Positions 1-7,286 of a stretch of DNA of 18,730 nucleotides are shown here, piece by piece. Positions within the stretch are counted from its first letter, which is position 1; the number at the start of each line of letters is the position of its first letter. A program made the position numbers and the translations under genes. Below the pieces are notes generated by a model that was not told the DNA's origin, searched no databases, and was given only the letters and a program-made list of their open reading frames with translations. Location: contig JBBSDV010000041.1 of assembly GCA_038240335.1 (NCBI GenBank), forward strand, positions 1 through 18,730. Reading direction: 5' to 3'. This DNA comes from JBBSDV01 sp038240335 (lineage in GTDB: Bacteria; Chloroflexota; Dehalococcoidia; DSTF01; JACRBR01).

Positions 1-1
1 C

Positions 2-760
2 GGCACCGGCGCAAACGGCAACGCGAATCCCGCTGGCCTGCCATCGCAGCTCGACCGCAAGATCATCATGACAGCGACACTCGATCTCGCAACAGACGCC
101 GTCTCAAAGCGCTATGAGGATGTCGGCAACATCGCCTCATCTGCAGGCGGCTTCATCGCCAGCTCAACCTTCGGCAGTAGCGGCGACCAGCAGACCGCGT
201 CAGTGACGATCCGGGTGCCCGCGGCGAGCTATCAGCAGGCGCTCAACGACCTGCGCAAGCTCGGCGACGTCAAAGGCGAGCAGTCGAACGCGAACGACGT
301 CACCGAGGAGTACACGGATCTCCAGTCGCGCTTGCGTAACCTCAAGGCCACAGAAGAGCAGTACCTCGCGTTCCTCCTCAAGGCCGCCGATATCACGCAG
401 GTGCTCGCCGTCCAAGATCGCCTCAACAGCACGCGCGCCGATATCGAGCAGGTGCAGGGCCGCATCAATCTTGTCGATCACCAGAGCGATCTCGCGACGA
501 TCACCGTGCATCTCAGCCCGCCCTTCGTCGCCAAGACCGACCAGCCGAACAAGACGGCGAAGCACGGTCCGCTCGAAGTCGCTGCCGATTCCTTCGAGGC
601 ATCGCTCGCAGTGCTCGTCGGCATCGCGACCGTCATGCTCGCGGTAGCCGCCTTCTCGTGGTGGCTCGTGCCGGTGCTCGCCGTCGCCTACCTCATCGCC
701 CGCCGCCAGCGCACCCCCCGCGCCGCCGCAGCCAGTGATCCACCGTCGGCATCGGCATAA
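2..760 (+). CDS. DUF4349 domain membrane protein, 5'-truncated by window edge
   Basis: The frame is open from the first bases of the window, so the true start lies upstream and about 252 C-terminal residues are visible. The sequence fits the DUF4349 family: a V-T-I-R-V-P-A strand with S-Y-Q-Q-A-L-N-D-L-R, then V-T-E-E-Y-T-D-L-Q-S-R-L-R-N-L and a charged helical stretch typical of a coiled coil, then a second beta segment ending in I-T-V-H-L-S-P-P. A long hydrophobic stretch near the C-terminus (about residues 200-233 of the visible part) is one or two membrane helices followed by a basic, Ala-rich tail. DUF4349 proteins are usually membrane-anchored proteins with an extracytoplasmic domain; some are annotated as putative anti-sigma factor or lipoprotein, and the function is unproven. 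A strong hairpin follows 20 bases after the stop. Confidence 0.8.
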   Translation, partial: GTGANGNANPAGLPSQLDRKIIMTATLDLATDAVSKRYEDVGNIASSAGGFIASSTFGSSGDQQTASVTIRVPAASYQQALNDLRKLGDVKGEQSNANDVTEEYTDLQSRLRNLKATEEQYLAFLLKAADITQVLAVQDRLNSTRADIEQVQGRINLVDHQSDLATITVHLSPPFVAKTDQPNKTAKHGPLEVAADSFEASLAVLVGIATVMLAVAAFSWWLVPVLAVAYLIARRQRTPRAAAASDPPSASA

Positions 761-780
761 CGTCGTCGTGTCCCTCGGTG

Positions 781-809
781 AGCGCCGTGCCGCCACGCGG
801 CATGGCGCT
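781..809. terminator. Strong GC-rich hairpin, probable bidirectional terminator
   Basis: Bases 781-793 pair with 797-809 to give a 13-bp stem with a single G-U pair (787/803) and a CAC loop. It sits 20 bases after the stop of the DUF4349 gene and on the other strand lies downstream of the gene that ends at 985. There is no U-tract, so it is either a U-less intrinsic terminator or an mRNA 3'-end stabiliser. Confidence 0.55.
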
Positions 810-870
810 TCCGAGATCCTCTTGAGTTCGCGTTCCTTGGAGGAAGCTGTTGCGCCGCAAGTAGAAAACG

Positions 871-940
871 CGGGAGTGCTGAGGGCGCATCGCCTCTGCC
901 GGGGGCGTGGGGGTGTCCCCGGAACCTTTCTCTCTTTACT
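871..940 (-). repeat. Dispersed structured repeat, copy A
   Basis: Read on the - strand this 70-base segment matches 12907-12982 on the + strand. Blocks of 12 bases (GGGGACACCCCC), 11 bases (CCCCCGGCAGA) and 9 bases (GCACTCCCG) are identical and in the same order, and the A/G-rich 20 bases before them agree at about 15 positions. It can fold into a CCGGGG/CCCCGG stem and a second hairpin of CAGAGG with CCCTCAG. It begins 44 bases after the stop of the - strand gene ending at 985, in that gene's orientation. I do not recognise it as a named RNA family. Confidence 0.65.
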
Positions 941-984
941 ATATGTCCCTTTACGAGAAGGATTACGCGGAGCGAAGGCAAATT

Positions 985-1917
985 CTATCGGTGCTGAAAG
1001 ATCGGCCGCACCTCGCCGTCGACAACCGCCACCACGAACTGATATCGGGCATACAACCCTGGATCCAGCGATTTTACGAACGAACCGACGTTCTCATGCT
1101 CGGCGTACTCGTAAATCGCGATCAGCCCGACACCCTTTGTCTCGGCATCGACGGTGTCGAGCGCCACAGCGGCGTCCTTCAGGCGTTTACGAACGAGTCG
1201 CCGCATCAGCGTGCCGTCCGCCGGATCGATCCTTGGTGGCGCCTGCGCGATCGCGATGCCACGCTCGCCGAGCGGCTCCGCGCGAAGCCGCTGGAGCGTC
1301 CATGCCTCCGCCGCGTCGAACTCGATCGCATCGCCGACGTCGAGCGGCTTCGAGAGCTCGCCGATGCGATCGAAGAGCGCCGTGCGCGCCGACTCCGATT
1401 GCGGCGCACGGCGCAACCCGGCGCTGTTGACGTGGAAGGTGCCGTTCACGCGCTCCGTGATCAGCGTCCAGAATCGCCCGAGCCCGCCGATCACCGACGC
1501 GTATCCGCCCTCCTCGCGCATCTTCGCGAGCTGCAGCTTCACCGGCAGATCGATCTCCGCCCGCGCGCCGGGCAGCATCGGCGCGGCGGCCATCTGTACG
1601 CGCATCGCGAAGTCCGATGCTGCGGGCTCTTCCGTGGTGACGGCGCCGCGCGGTGGCACCCAGAGCAGGTATGGCCCCTTCGCGCTGCCCGCGCTGAGCC
1701 GCTCCTCGGTGTGAAGCCGCGCCGCCTCGGCGGATGGGTCCGCAGTCGCATCCCACAGCGCAGCGATGGCAATCGCCGTGCGCTTGTCATCGCCCTCGGC
1801 GACGAACACCGGCACGTCGCCAGCGGTAACGGAGGTCACTTCGATCGTCGTGCCCGCCCGCTCACCGAGCCAGTCTGCGACAAGCCCTGCGGCATAGATC
1901 GATAGTCGTTCGGTCAT
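985..1917 (-). CDS. Hypothetical protein, 310 residues, family not recognised
   Basis: The frame extends up to 1944, but ATG 1917 has a good GGGAG ribosome site six bases upstream, so the protein starts M-T-E-R-L-S-I-Y. It appears soluble, with no signal peptide or membrane helix. Visible segments include a G-D-V-P-V-F-V-A-E strand near residue 35, an L-L-W-V-P-P-R-G segment, a central G-G-Y-A-S-V-I-G-G-L-G-R-F-W-T-L-I-T-E-R region, and a C-terminal stretch ending Y-Q-F-V-V-A-V-V-D-G-E-V-R-P-I-F-Q. I recognise no catalytic motif. The opposite strand also has a long open frame, but it is Arg-rich and unlike a folded protein, so the - strand reading is preferred. It has its own upstream region, shared divergently with the polysaccharide operon, and its 3' end runs into repeat copy A. 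Function unknown. Confidence 0.75.
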   Translation of the reverse strand: MTERLSIYAAGLVADWLGERAGTTIEVTSVTAGDVPVFVAEGDDKRTAIAIAALWDATADPSAEAARLHTEERLSAGSAKGPYLLWVPPRGAVTTEEPAASDFAMRVQMAAAPMLPGARAEIDLPVKLQLAKMREEGGYASVIGGLGRFWTLITERVNGTFHVNSAGLRRAPQSESARTALFDRIGELSKPLDVGDAIEFDAAEAWTLQRLRAEPLGERGIAIAQAPPRIDPADGTLMRRLVRKRLKDAAVALDTVDAETKGVGLIAIYEYAEHENVGSFVKSLDPGLYARYQFVVAVVDGEVRPIFQHR

Positions 1918-2108
1918 CTTGCTCCCGGAGATAGGTCTTGTCACTGCGGTCGTCGTTCACAGTCTACGCGCCGATCCAGACACCCGATTCACGAGCCGAA
2001 CGCATGTCGCAGGGTAGTAGGCGATGCGACGCGTTGCGGTGACAATGGTCGTTCGAATACGGCCGCATCTGACCTCATCGATTTACACCGGATGGCCGAA
2101 GAATCACT

Positions 2109-2132
2109 AAAAAGTGCTAAACGACTACATAA
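2109..2132 (+). promoter_or_regulatory. Conserved motif M, copy 1
   Basis: The segment reads AAAAGTGC-TAAACGACTACATAA after one extra leading A. It matches the copies at 2252-2275 (+) and 10050-10075 (-) at most positions, consensus AAAAGTGCyAAAyGryKACATAw. About ten bases downstream is ATCCACCCGCG, which resembles ATCTACCCGCG after copy 2. Probably a protein-binding site; the factor is unknown. Confidence 0.5.
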
Positions 2133-2251
2133 GAGCGCGAATCCACCCGCGCGAGCACCGCCAAATGACCGAGCAAAACCTCTCGCTGACGTACCGCACG
2201 TCGGGACGGGGGTGGGCTTCGAGGAGTGTCGTCGCTCGAGGCGTAAAGACC

Positions 2252-2275
2252 GAAAAGTGCCAAATGGTGACATAT
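2252..2275 (+). promoter_or_regulatory. Conserved motif M, copy 2
   Basis: GAAAAGTGCC followed by AAATGGTGACATAT, 143 bases after copy 1 in the same orientation. An ATCTACCCGCG box follows, as after copy 1. It lies 173 bases upstream of the TATAGT box of the polysaccharide promoter. Function is inferred only from conservation. Confidence 0.5.
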
Positions 2276-2279
2276 CGCA

Positions 2280-2310
2280 GGATCTACCCGCGGGAATTGG
2301 TAATAGATCC
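2280..2310. promoter_or_regulatory. GGATCTA / TAGATCC dyad enclosing CCCGCGGG
   Basis: GGATCTA at 2280-2286 is the exact inverse of TAGATCC at 2304-2310. The 17 bases between them start with the eight-base palindrome CCCGCGGG (2287-2294). It may be an operator or an RNA hairpin; it is directly downstream of motif M copy 2 and partly overlaps that copy's ACCCGCG box. Confidence 0.35.
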
Positions 2311-2406
2311 GCGTTACATCGTGTGGGTGGTCGCTCTACCGCCAAAAGAGGTAGGCCGGCGCGGATTGCAATGCAGGCGTTCCTCTGGCTGGTTATATTA
2401 CAGGCA

Positions 2407-2429
2407 CGTCAACGTTTGCTACGTTGACG
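2407..2429. promoter_or_regulatory. Perfect 9-bp inverted repeat, probable operator
   Basis: CGTCAACGT at 2407-2415 and ACGTTGACG at 2421-2429 are exact inverses separated by TTGCT. The right half-arm contains the -35 hexamer TTGACG (2424-2429) of the polysaccharide promoter, so a dimeric regulator bound here would block RNA polymerase. No regulator gene is in the window, so the binding protein is unknown. Confidence 0.55.
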
Positions 2430-2453
2430 GGTCAGGACCATCACGATTATAGT
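2424..2453 (+). promoter_or_regulatory. Sigma70-type promoter of the polysaccharide operon
   Basis: The -35 is TTGACG (2424-2429), the -10 is TATAGT (2448-2453), with an 18-base spacer. The predicted start of transcription is near 2460, giving a leader of roughly 90 to 100 bases before the first gene. This rules out starts at or before about 2460 for that gene. Confidence 0.6.
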
Positions 2454-2556
2454 GACGGCCCGGCTCCGGTGTTGGTTCATCCCGCCGCAAAGCGACCTCG
2501 ACGGCTCCCGCCCGCCGGTTCGAGACGAGCCTGGGAGCACTGCGCCCGTGTCTGGA

Positions 2557-3807
2557 ATGCGTCTTTCCCTTCCCCGCCCCGCACGCGCCGGCGCGACTCG
2601 CCTCGCTGTCTCTATGCTCGGCTCCATGCCGCCCGCGAAGGGCGTCTCGGCCTACACGCAGCAGCTCGTCGCCGCGCTCGCGTCGGATGATGATGTCGAT
2701 CTCGAGTTCACCGGCTTCTCGAGCATCTACCCGCGCTTCGCATACCCCGGTGGCGACCCGAATGAGGCCGCGGTCGTGACGCCCGAGTTCGAGGGCGTTC
2801 GGCAGCGTGCACGGATCGCTTGGTACAACCCGTTCTCCTGGCTTCGTGCCGGCCTCGACATGCAGGGCGATGTCGTCCACGCGCAGTGGTGGAGCTACGC
2901 GCTGGCGCCGGTGTACGGCACAGTTCTCGGAGTGGCGCGCTTGCGCGGCAAGCGCGTTGTGATCACGGCCCACAACGTCGTGCCGCACGAAGGCGGCGTA
3001 GCGAAGCGGCTGCTCAATCGCGCGATCTTCGCGTTCGGCCACGCCTTCATCGTCCACTCCGAGCAGAACCGTGCGGACCTGCAGCGTATCATCGCCGGCG
3101 ATCCGGCGCGGATCACAGTGCTGCCGCACGGCGTCCTCGACACCCCGCGCACGGGCATCAGCCGCGCCGCCGCACGCCTGCGGCTCGGCGTCCCCGGAAA
3201 CGCGAAGGCGCTGCTGTACTTCGGTCACATCCGCCCCTATAAGGGCGTCGACGTCCTCCTTCGTGCGTTCGCTAACGTTCTCCGCGAGCAGCCCGACGCC
3301 ATGCTGATCGTCGCCGGCAAGCCATGGATCGACTGGGCGCCGTATGACGCGCTGATCGACGAACTCGGCATCCGCGCGAGCCTGCGACTCCACCTCGACT
3401 TCGTGCCGACAACCGACGTCGAGTCATACTTCGTCGCCGCCGATGCCGTCGTGCTGCCGTACACGCACTTCGACGCGCAGACCGGCGTTGGCACGCGCGC
3501 GCTGCCGTTCGGCTTGCCGCTCATCGTGACGCGCACAGGCGGGCTGCCGGAACTCGTGGTCGATCCCGACAGCGTCGTGCCACCCGCCGACGTGGTGGCG
3601 CTCGCGCGGGCAATCGGCCGTGTTCTCGGCGAGGCTGAACTCCGCGCGAGTCTCTCGGCGGACTCGCTGGCGATCGCCGGCACGCTTGGATGGGAGCGAA
3701 TCGCGGCGCAGACCATCGTCGTGTACGAAGCAGTGTGCGGCCGCGCGCAAGACGCGCATGACGACGGACAGCCGGTGGCTCAAGCAGCAGGAGTGCGGTC
3801 GATATGA
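2557..3807 (+). CDS. Glycosyltransferase family 4 (GT-B fold)
   Basis: A 416-residue GT-B enzyme that would transfer a sugar from an activated donor to a growing surface glycan. The N-terminal domain starts R-L-A-V-S-M-L-G-S-M-P-P-A-K-G-V-S-A-Y near residues 15-33. The C-terminal donor domain has Y-F-G-H-I-R-P-Y-K-G-V-D-V-L-L-R-A-F (221-238) and A-A-D-A-V-V-L-P-Y followed by G-L-P-L-I-V-T-R-T-G-G-L-P-E-L-V. The usual E-x7-E donor motif is altered: an F-D-A-Q-T-G-V-G segment occupies the place of the first Glu. The start is uncertain. The frame is open from 2452, but the promoter at 2424-2453 excludes that; GTG 2548 (GGGAG about ten bases upstream) or ATG 2557 are likely. It is the first gene of a five-gene operon and overlaps the next by four bases. 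Confidence 0.85.
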   Translation: MRLSLPRPARAGATRLAVSMLGSMPPAKGVSAYTQQLVAALASDDDVDLEFTGFSSIYPRFAYPGGDPNEAAVVTPEFEGVRQRARIAWYNPFSWLRAGLDMQGDVVHAQWWSYALAPVYGTVLGVARLRGKRVVITAHNVVPHEGGVAKRLLNRAIFAFGHAFIVHSEQNRADLQRIIAGDPARITVLPHGVLDTPRTGISRAAARLRLGVPGNAKALLYFGHIRPYKGVDVLLRAFANVLREQPDAMLIVAGKPWIDWAPYDALIDELGIRASLRLHLDFVPTTDVESYFVAADAVVLPYTHFDAQTGVGTRALPFGLPLIVTRTGGLPELVVDPDSVVPPADVVALARAIGRVLGEAELRASLSADSLAIAGTLGWERIAAQTIVVYEAVCGRAQDAHDDGQPVAQAAGVRSI

Positions 3808-4838
3808 ACCCACGAACAGCGGATGAAGTTCGCAGGCGCGCCGCCGCCGAGGGCGATACGCGACCGCGCCTGAAGCTCATCGTCACGATCCCCGCGTTCA
3901 ATGAGGACGAGAACATCGCGGACGTCATCCGCGAGATCCCGCGCGAGATCCCCGGCATCGCATCCGTCGAGGTGCTCGTGCTAGACGACGGCTCGACCGA
4001 CTCCACGGCGACGACGGCATGGTCGGCCGGCGCCGACTACGTGATCTCACACAACCGCCGCCTCGGACTCGCGCGCACGTTCCGCGATGCGATCGATGCC
4101 GCACTCGCGCACGGCGCGGATGTCATCGTGAACACCGACGCCGACAACCACTACGATCAGTCGCGTATCCCCGAACTTGTCGCGCCGATCGTCGCCGGTC
4201 GCGCCGACATCGTCGTCGGCTCGCGCGAGATCGCGCAGCTAAAGATGAAGTGGTCGCACAAATGGGGCAACATCGTCGGTTCGACGATGGTGCGCCGCCT
4301 GGCCGGGCTGCCCAGCAACGTCGACGTCTCCAGCGGCTACCGCGCGTATGATCGCGAAGCGGCGATGCGGATGAACGTGATCGCCGGCTACACCTACACG
4401 CACGAGACGCTGATCGCCGCGATCGAGCAGGGCATGACGATCGTCGATGTGCCGATCGCCGCCCGCCATGTTTCGCGGCCGTCGCGCCTCATGGGGGGCG
4501 TCGTCGGCCATGTCATGCGCGCGGTTGCCGTCATCCTACGGAGCTATGCCGTCTACCAGCCGATCCGCGCCTTCTCGACGCTGGGCCTCTTGTTCATCCT
4601 TGCCGGCTTGATGCCGATGGTGCGCTTCACATACCTCTATCTGACCGGCGACAGCGACGGCCACATCCAATCGATCATCGCCGGCTCAGTGCTGCTGATC
4701 GTCGGCTTCCAGGTGTTCATCCTGAGCTTGCTCGCGTCGGCGCTCTCGTGGAACCGCCGGATGATCGAGGAGCTGCTGCTCCGTGAGCGACGCCGCGACT
4801 ACGCGGCGATCATGTCGGAACCGGACAGCCATGATTGA
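3804..4838 (+). CDS. Glycosyltransferase family 2 with two C-terminal membrane helices (DPM1/polyprenol-phosphate type)
   Basis: 344 residues. The GT-A fold is clear: I-V-T-I-P-A-F-N-E-D-E-N-I (26-38), the D-D-G-S-T-D-S nucleotide motif (61-67), and N-T-D-A-D-N with the metal-binding DxD (112-114), then V-V-G-S-R-E. Two hydrophobic segments near 255-280 and 290-316 anchor the C-terminus in the membrane. This layout matches dolichol/undecaprenyl-phosphate sugar synthases and related enzymes, which charge a lipid carrier with mannose or glucose for use outside the membrane. The exact sugar cannot be read from sequence. ATG overlaps the TGA of the preceding gene (ATGA), so translational coupling is likely. 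Confidence 0.87.
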   Translation: MNPRTADEVRRRAAAEGDTRPRLKLIVTIPAFNEDENIADVIREIPREIPGIASVEVLVLDDGSTDSTATTAWSAGADYVISHNRRLGLARTFRDAIDAALAHGADVIVNTDADNHYDQSRIPELVAPIVAGRADIVVGSREIAQLKMKWSHKWGNIVGSTMVRRLAGLPSNVDVSSGYRAYDREAAMRMNVIAGYTYTHETLIAAIEQGMTIVDVPIAARHVSRPSRLMGGVVGHVMRAVAVILRSYAVYQPIRAFSTLGLLFILAGLMPMVRFTYLYLTGDSDGHIQSIIAGSVLLIVGFQVFILSLLASALSWNRRMIEELLLRERRRDYAAIMSEPDSHD

Positions 4839-6192
4839 TCGGAACGAACGCTCGTTGCGGGTTACCGTCGTCGGCCTCGGCTACGTTGGCCTGACGACAG
4901 CCGTCGGGCTCGCGTCGCTCGGCCACGATGTTGCTGGTGTCGATCTCGACGCCGACCGCGTCGCGCTGTTGCGAACCGGCGTCATACCTATGTATGAGCC
5001 GGGCTTGCACGCGGCACTCGCCGAGTACGGGGCGAAGATCGCCTTCACCGAGAACCTGCGTGATGCCCTCGCGAACGCGCCCGACATCGTCATGATCGCC
5101 GTCCAGACGCCGTCTGAGAGCGGCACCGCCTTCGTCGAGGCCGCCGCGTGCGAGATCGGTCGCTCGCTCATCGCACCCGCAACGATCGTCCTGCGCAGCA
5201 CGGTGCCGCTCGGTACCGCCGCGCTCATCGCAACGATCGTCTCCGGTGAATACGGCGCCCCGCTCGCCGTCGCCTCGAACCCGGAGTTCCTCGTCGAGGG
5301 CCGCGCCTATGAAGCGTTCCAGCAACCCGACCGCATCGTCGTCGGCGTCGGCGATGGTGATGCTGCAACCGCCGCGCTCATGCAGCATCTCTACGCCAAG
5401 ATCGATGCACCGGTGATCATCAGTGACACCGCCACGGCCGAGCTCGCGAAGTATGCGGCGAATGCCATCCTCGCCACCCAGATCTCGTTCATCAACGAGA
5501 TCGCCGATCTCGCCGCGGCTGCTGGCGCGGATATCGAAGCCGTCAGCAGCATCCTTAAGCTCGACCCGCGCGTCGGCGCGAAGGCGTATCTGAGCGCCGG
5601 CATCGGATACGGCGGCTCTTGCCTGCCGAAGGACCTGCGCGCGCTGGTCCGCAGCGGCGAGCAGCTCGGAGTTGAGATGCCGCTTGCGCGCGCCGTCGCT
5701 GAAGTCAACGACGCCCGCGCCGAACACGTGCTCGAGTCGCTGCAAGCGACGATCGGCGATCTTGCCGGTAAGCGCGTCGCGGTCTGGGGCCTCGCCTTCA
5801 AAGGCGGCACGAACGATGTCCGCGAGTCGCCGGCGATCCGGGTCGTCAAACGCTTGCAGATGGCCGGCGCGAGCGTTCGCGCTTATGATCCGCTCGCCGA
5901 GCCGAATGCCGCGCCATTGGTCGGTGCGGAGATCCTCTGCGACGGGCTCTATACGCCGCTCGATGGCGCGAAAGCACTGCTCATCCTCACCGACCACGCC
6001 GAGTTCGCCGCGGCGGACTTCACCACGATGCGCGAGCGCATGGCGGCGCCGGCGATCTTCGATGGTCGCGGCATGTTGACCGCGAGCGCCGCACGAGGTG
6101 CAGGATTCACGTACATGGGAGTAGGAGATTGCGGCACGGAAGCCGAGCAGACGGCGCGCACAGACTGCGCCGGGAAGGTTGGCCGCGCATGA
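4831..6192 (+). CDS. UDP-glucose/GDP-mannose 6-dehydrogenase family
   Basis: 453 residues. It oxidises a nucleotide sugar at C6 to the uronic acid in two NAD-dependent steps in the cytoplasm. The Rossmann motif is V-V-G-L-G-Y-V-G-L (13-21) with the NAD-ribose-binding acidic residue in G-V-D-L-D (36-40). The N-P-E-F-L-V-E-G segment, L-A-K-Y-A-A-N-A with its Lys near 207, the catalytic Cys264 in G-Y-G-G-S-C-L-P-K-D, and G-L-A-F-K-x-x-T-x-D-x-R-x-S-P in the C-terminal domain are all intact. The start is ATG 4831: the longer frame to 4783 adds an unrelated leader inside the previous gene. It overlaps that gene by eight bases. Whether UDP-glucose, GDP-mannose or UDP-N-acetyl sugar is the substrate is not resolved. 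Confidence 0.9.
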   Translation: MIDRNERSLRVTVVGLGYVGLTTAVGLASLGHDVAGVDLDADRVALLRTGVIPMYEPGLHAALAEYGAKIAFTENLRDALANAPDIVMIAVQTPSESGTAFVEAAACEIGRSLIAPATIVLRSTVPLGTAALIATIVSGEYGAPLAVASNPEFLVEGRAYEAFQQPDRIVVGVGDGDAATAALMQHLYAKIDAPVIISDTATAELAKYAANAILATQISFINEIADLAAAAGADIEAVSSILKLDPRVGAKAYLSAGIGYGGSCLPKDLRALVRSGEQLGVEMPLARAVAEVNDARAEHVLESLQATIGDLAGKRVAVWGLAFKGGTNDVRESPAIRVVKRLQMAGASVRAYDPLAEPNAAPLVGAEILCDGLYTPLDGAKALLILTDHAEFAAADFTTMRERMAAPAIFDGRGMLTASAARGAGFTYMGVGDCGTEAEQTARTDCAGKVGRA

Positions 6193-7214
6193 AAAAGATT
6201 CTCGTTACCGGCGGAGCGGGCTACATAGGCGCCGTGCTGACGGGCATGCTCGTCGAGCGCGGCTACGACGTGCGCGTCGTCGACCGGCTGTACTGGGGCG
6301 CCGGACCGCTCGACCGCTGGACGGAGCACGTCGAGATCATCAAGGGCGACGTCCGCTCCATGAGCGACTCGCTGCTCGACGGCGTCGATGGCGTCGTCCA
6401 CCTCGCCGGTCTCTCGAACGACCCGACAGCCGAATACAACCCGGCCGCGAACTGGGAGATGAACACCGTCGCCACGAAGGCGCTGGCGGAGGCCTGCAAG
6501 CGCGCCGGCATCGATCGCCTGACCTTCGGCTCCAGCTGCTCGCTCTACGACGGCCTGCCCGGCGGCCAGGTGTACGACGAAGAGGCGACACTGCGGCCGC
6601 GCGGCGCGTACGCCACCTCGAAGCACGCCGGCGAGATAGCGCTCATGGCGCTGGCCGACGAGAAGTTCCGGCCGACGATCCTGCGGCAGGGCACGGTCTA
6701 CGGATACAGCCCGCGGATGCGCTTCGACCTCGTCGTCAATACGTTCGTCAAGGACGCGCTGCAGAAGGGGCACCTCTCCCTGCACGGCGGCGGCTGGATG
6801 TGGCGGCCGCTCGTCGACGTCACCGACATCGCCCGCGCCCACATCCACTGCCTCGAGGCGCCGATCGAGAACGTCGGTGGTCAGATTTTCAACGTCTTCC
6901 ACGACAACTACCAGATCCGCGAGCTGGCGATGCTCGTGGCGGGCTCAGCACAGATGCGCAAGTTCACCGTCGATCTCAAGGACGCGCCTCTGCCCGAAAT
7001 TACGCGCGACTATAAGTGCTCGAACCACAAGTTCCGCCAGATGGCCGGCTTCGAGCCACAGGTTAGCGTGCTGGAGTCGATCGAGACGATGCTGCAGTGG
7101 ATCGAGCGCGAAGGGCCGATTGATTTCGCCCACCCCCGCTTCTACAACATCGCCTGGATGACGCTGCTCGAGGAAGCAAGCGCCAACCTCGCCGGGTTCC
7201 CGAGTGTCTTCTAG
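6189..7214 (+). CDS. NAD-dependent epimerase/dehydratase (extended SDR)
   Basis: 341 residues. The nucleotide-binding motif T-G-G-A-G-Y-I-G is at 7-14, then H-L-A-G-L-S-N-D near 71-78, the active-site G-S-S-C-S (114-118), and Y-A-T-S-K with the catalytic Tyr141 and Lys145. R-Q-G-T-V-Y-G follows, as in sugar-nucleotide epimerases, and W-R-P-L-V-D-V-T-D-I-A in the substrate domain. It probably acts on a nucleotide sugar, possibly the product of the dehydrogenase encoded just upstream, but the substrate is unknown; it is not an obvious RmlB or GalE. The start is ATG 6189, which overlaps the preceding TGA (ATGA), with GGAAGG upstream. Confidence 0.85.
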   Translation: MKKILVTGGAGYIGAVLTGMLVERGYDVRVVDRLYWGAGPLDRWTEHVEIIKGDVRSMSDSLLDGVDGVVHLAGLSNDPTAEYNPAANWEMNTVATKALAEACKRAGIDRLTFGSSCSLYDGLPGGQVYDEEATLRPRGAYATSKHAGEIALMALADEKFRPTILRQGTVYGYSPRMRFDLVVNTFVKDALQKGHLSLHGGGWMWRPLVDVTDIARAHIHCLEAPIENVGGQIFNVFHDNYQIRELAMLVAGSAQMRKFTVDLKDAPLPEITRDYKCSNHKFRQMAGFEPQVSVLESIETMLQWIEREGPIDFAHPRFYNIAWMTLLEEASANLAGFPSVF

Positions 7215-7286
7215 CGGCACGCTCGCGGCGAGCACGCACCCGCTCCGCCACGGCGAAGCTGTGTGCTGTCGGCGTCGGATCGCCGC

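Larger units (their letters stand above)
1918..2556. promoter_or_regulatory. 640-base divergent intergenic region
   Basis: No credible gene is seen; the short frames here are not protein-like. The region holds two copies of an AAAAGTGC-type motif (2109-2132 and 2252-2275), each followed by an ACCCGCG box, a GGATCTA/TAGATCC dyad at 2280-2310, an operator-like perfect inverted repeat at 2407-2429, and a sigma70-type promoter at 2424-2453. It is less GC-rich than the genes on either side. It separates the - strand hypothetical gene from the + strand polysaccharide operon, so it probably carries the control of both. Confidence 0.6.

Noticed and set aside
907..1905. A 332-codon open frame on + opposite the hypothetical gene at 985-1917
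   Set aside because: It is Arg-rich, lacks a ribosome site and runs through repeat copy A; the - strand frame has a good ribosome site and normal composition.
4810..5997. A 395-codon frame on - opposite the 6-dehydrogenase
   Set aside because: Shadow of a clearly assigned gene.
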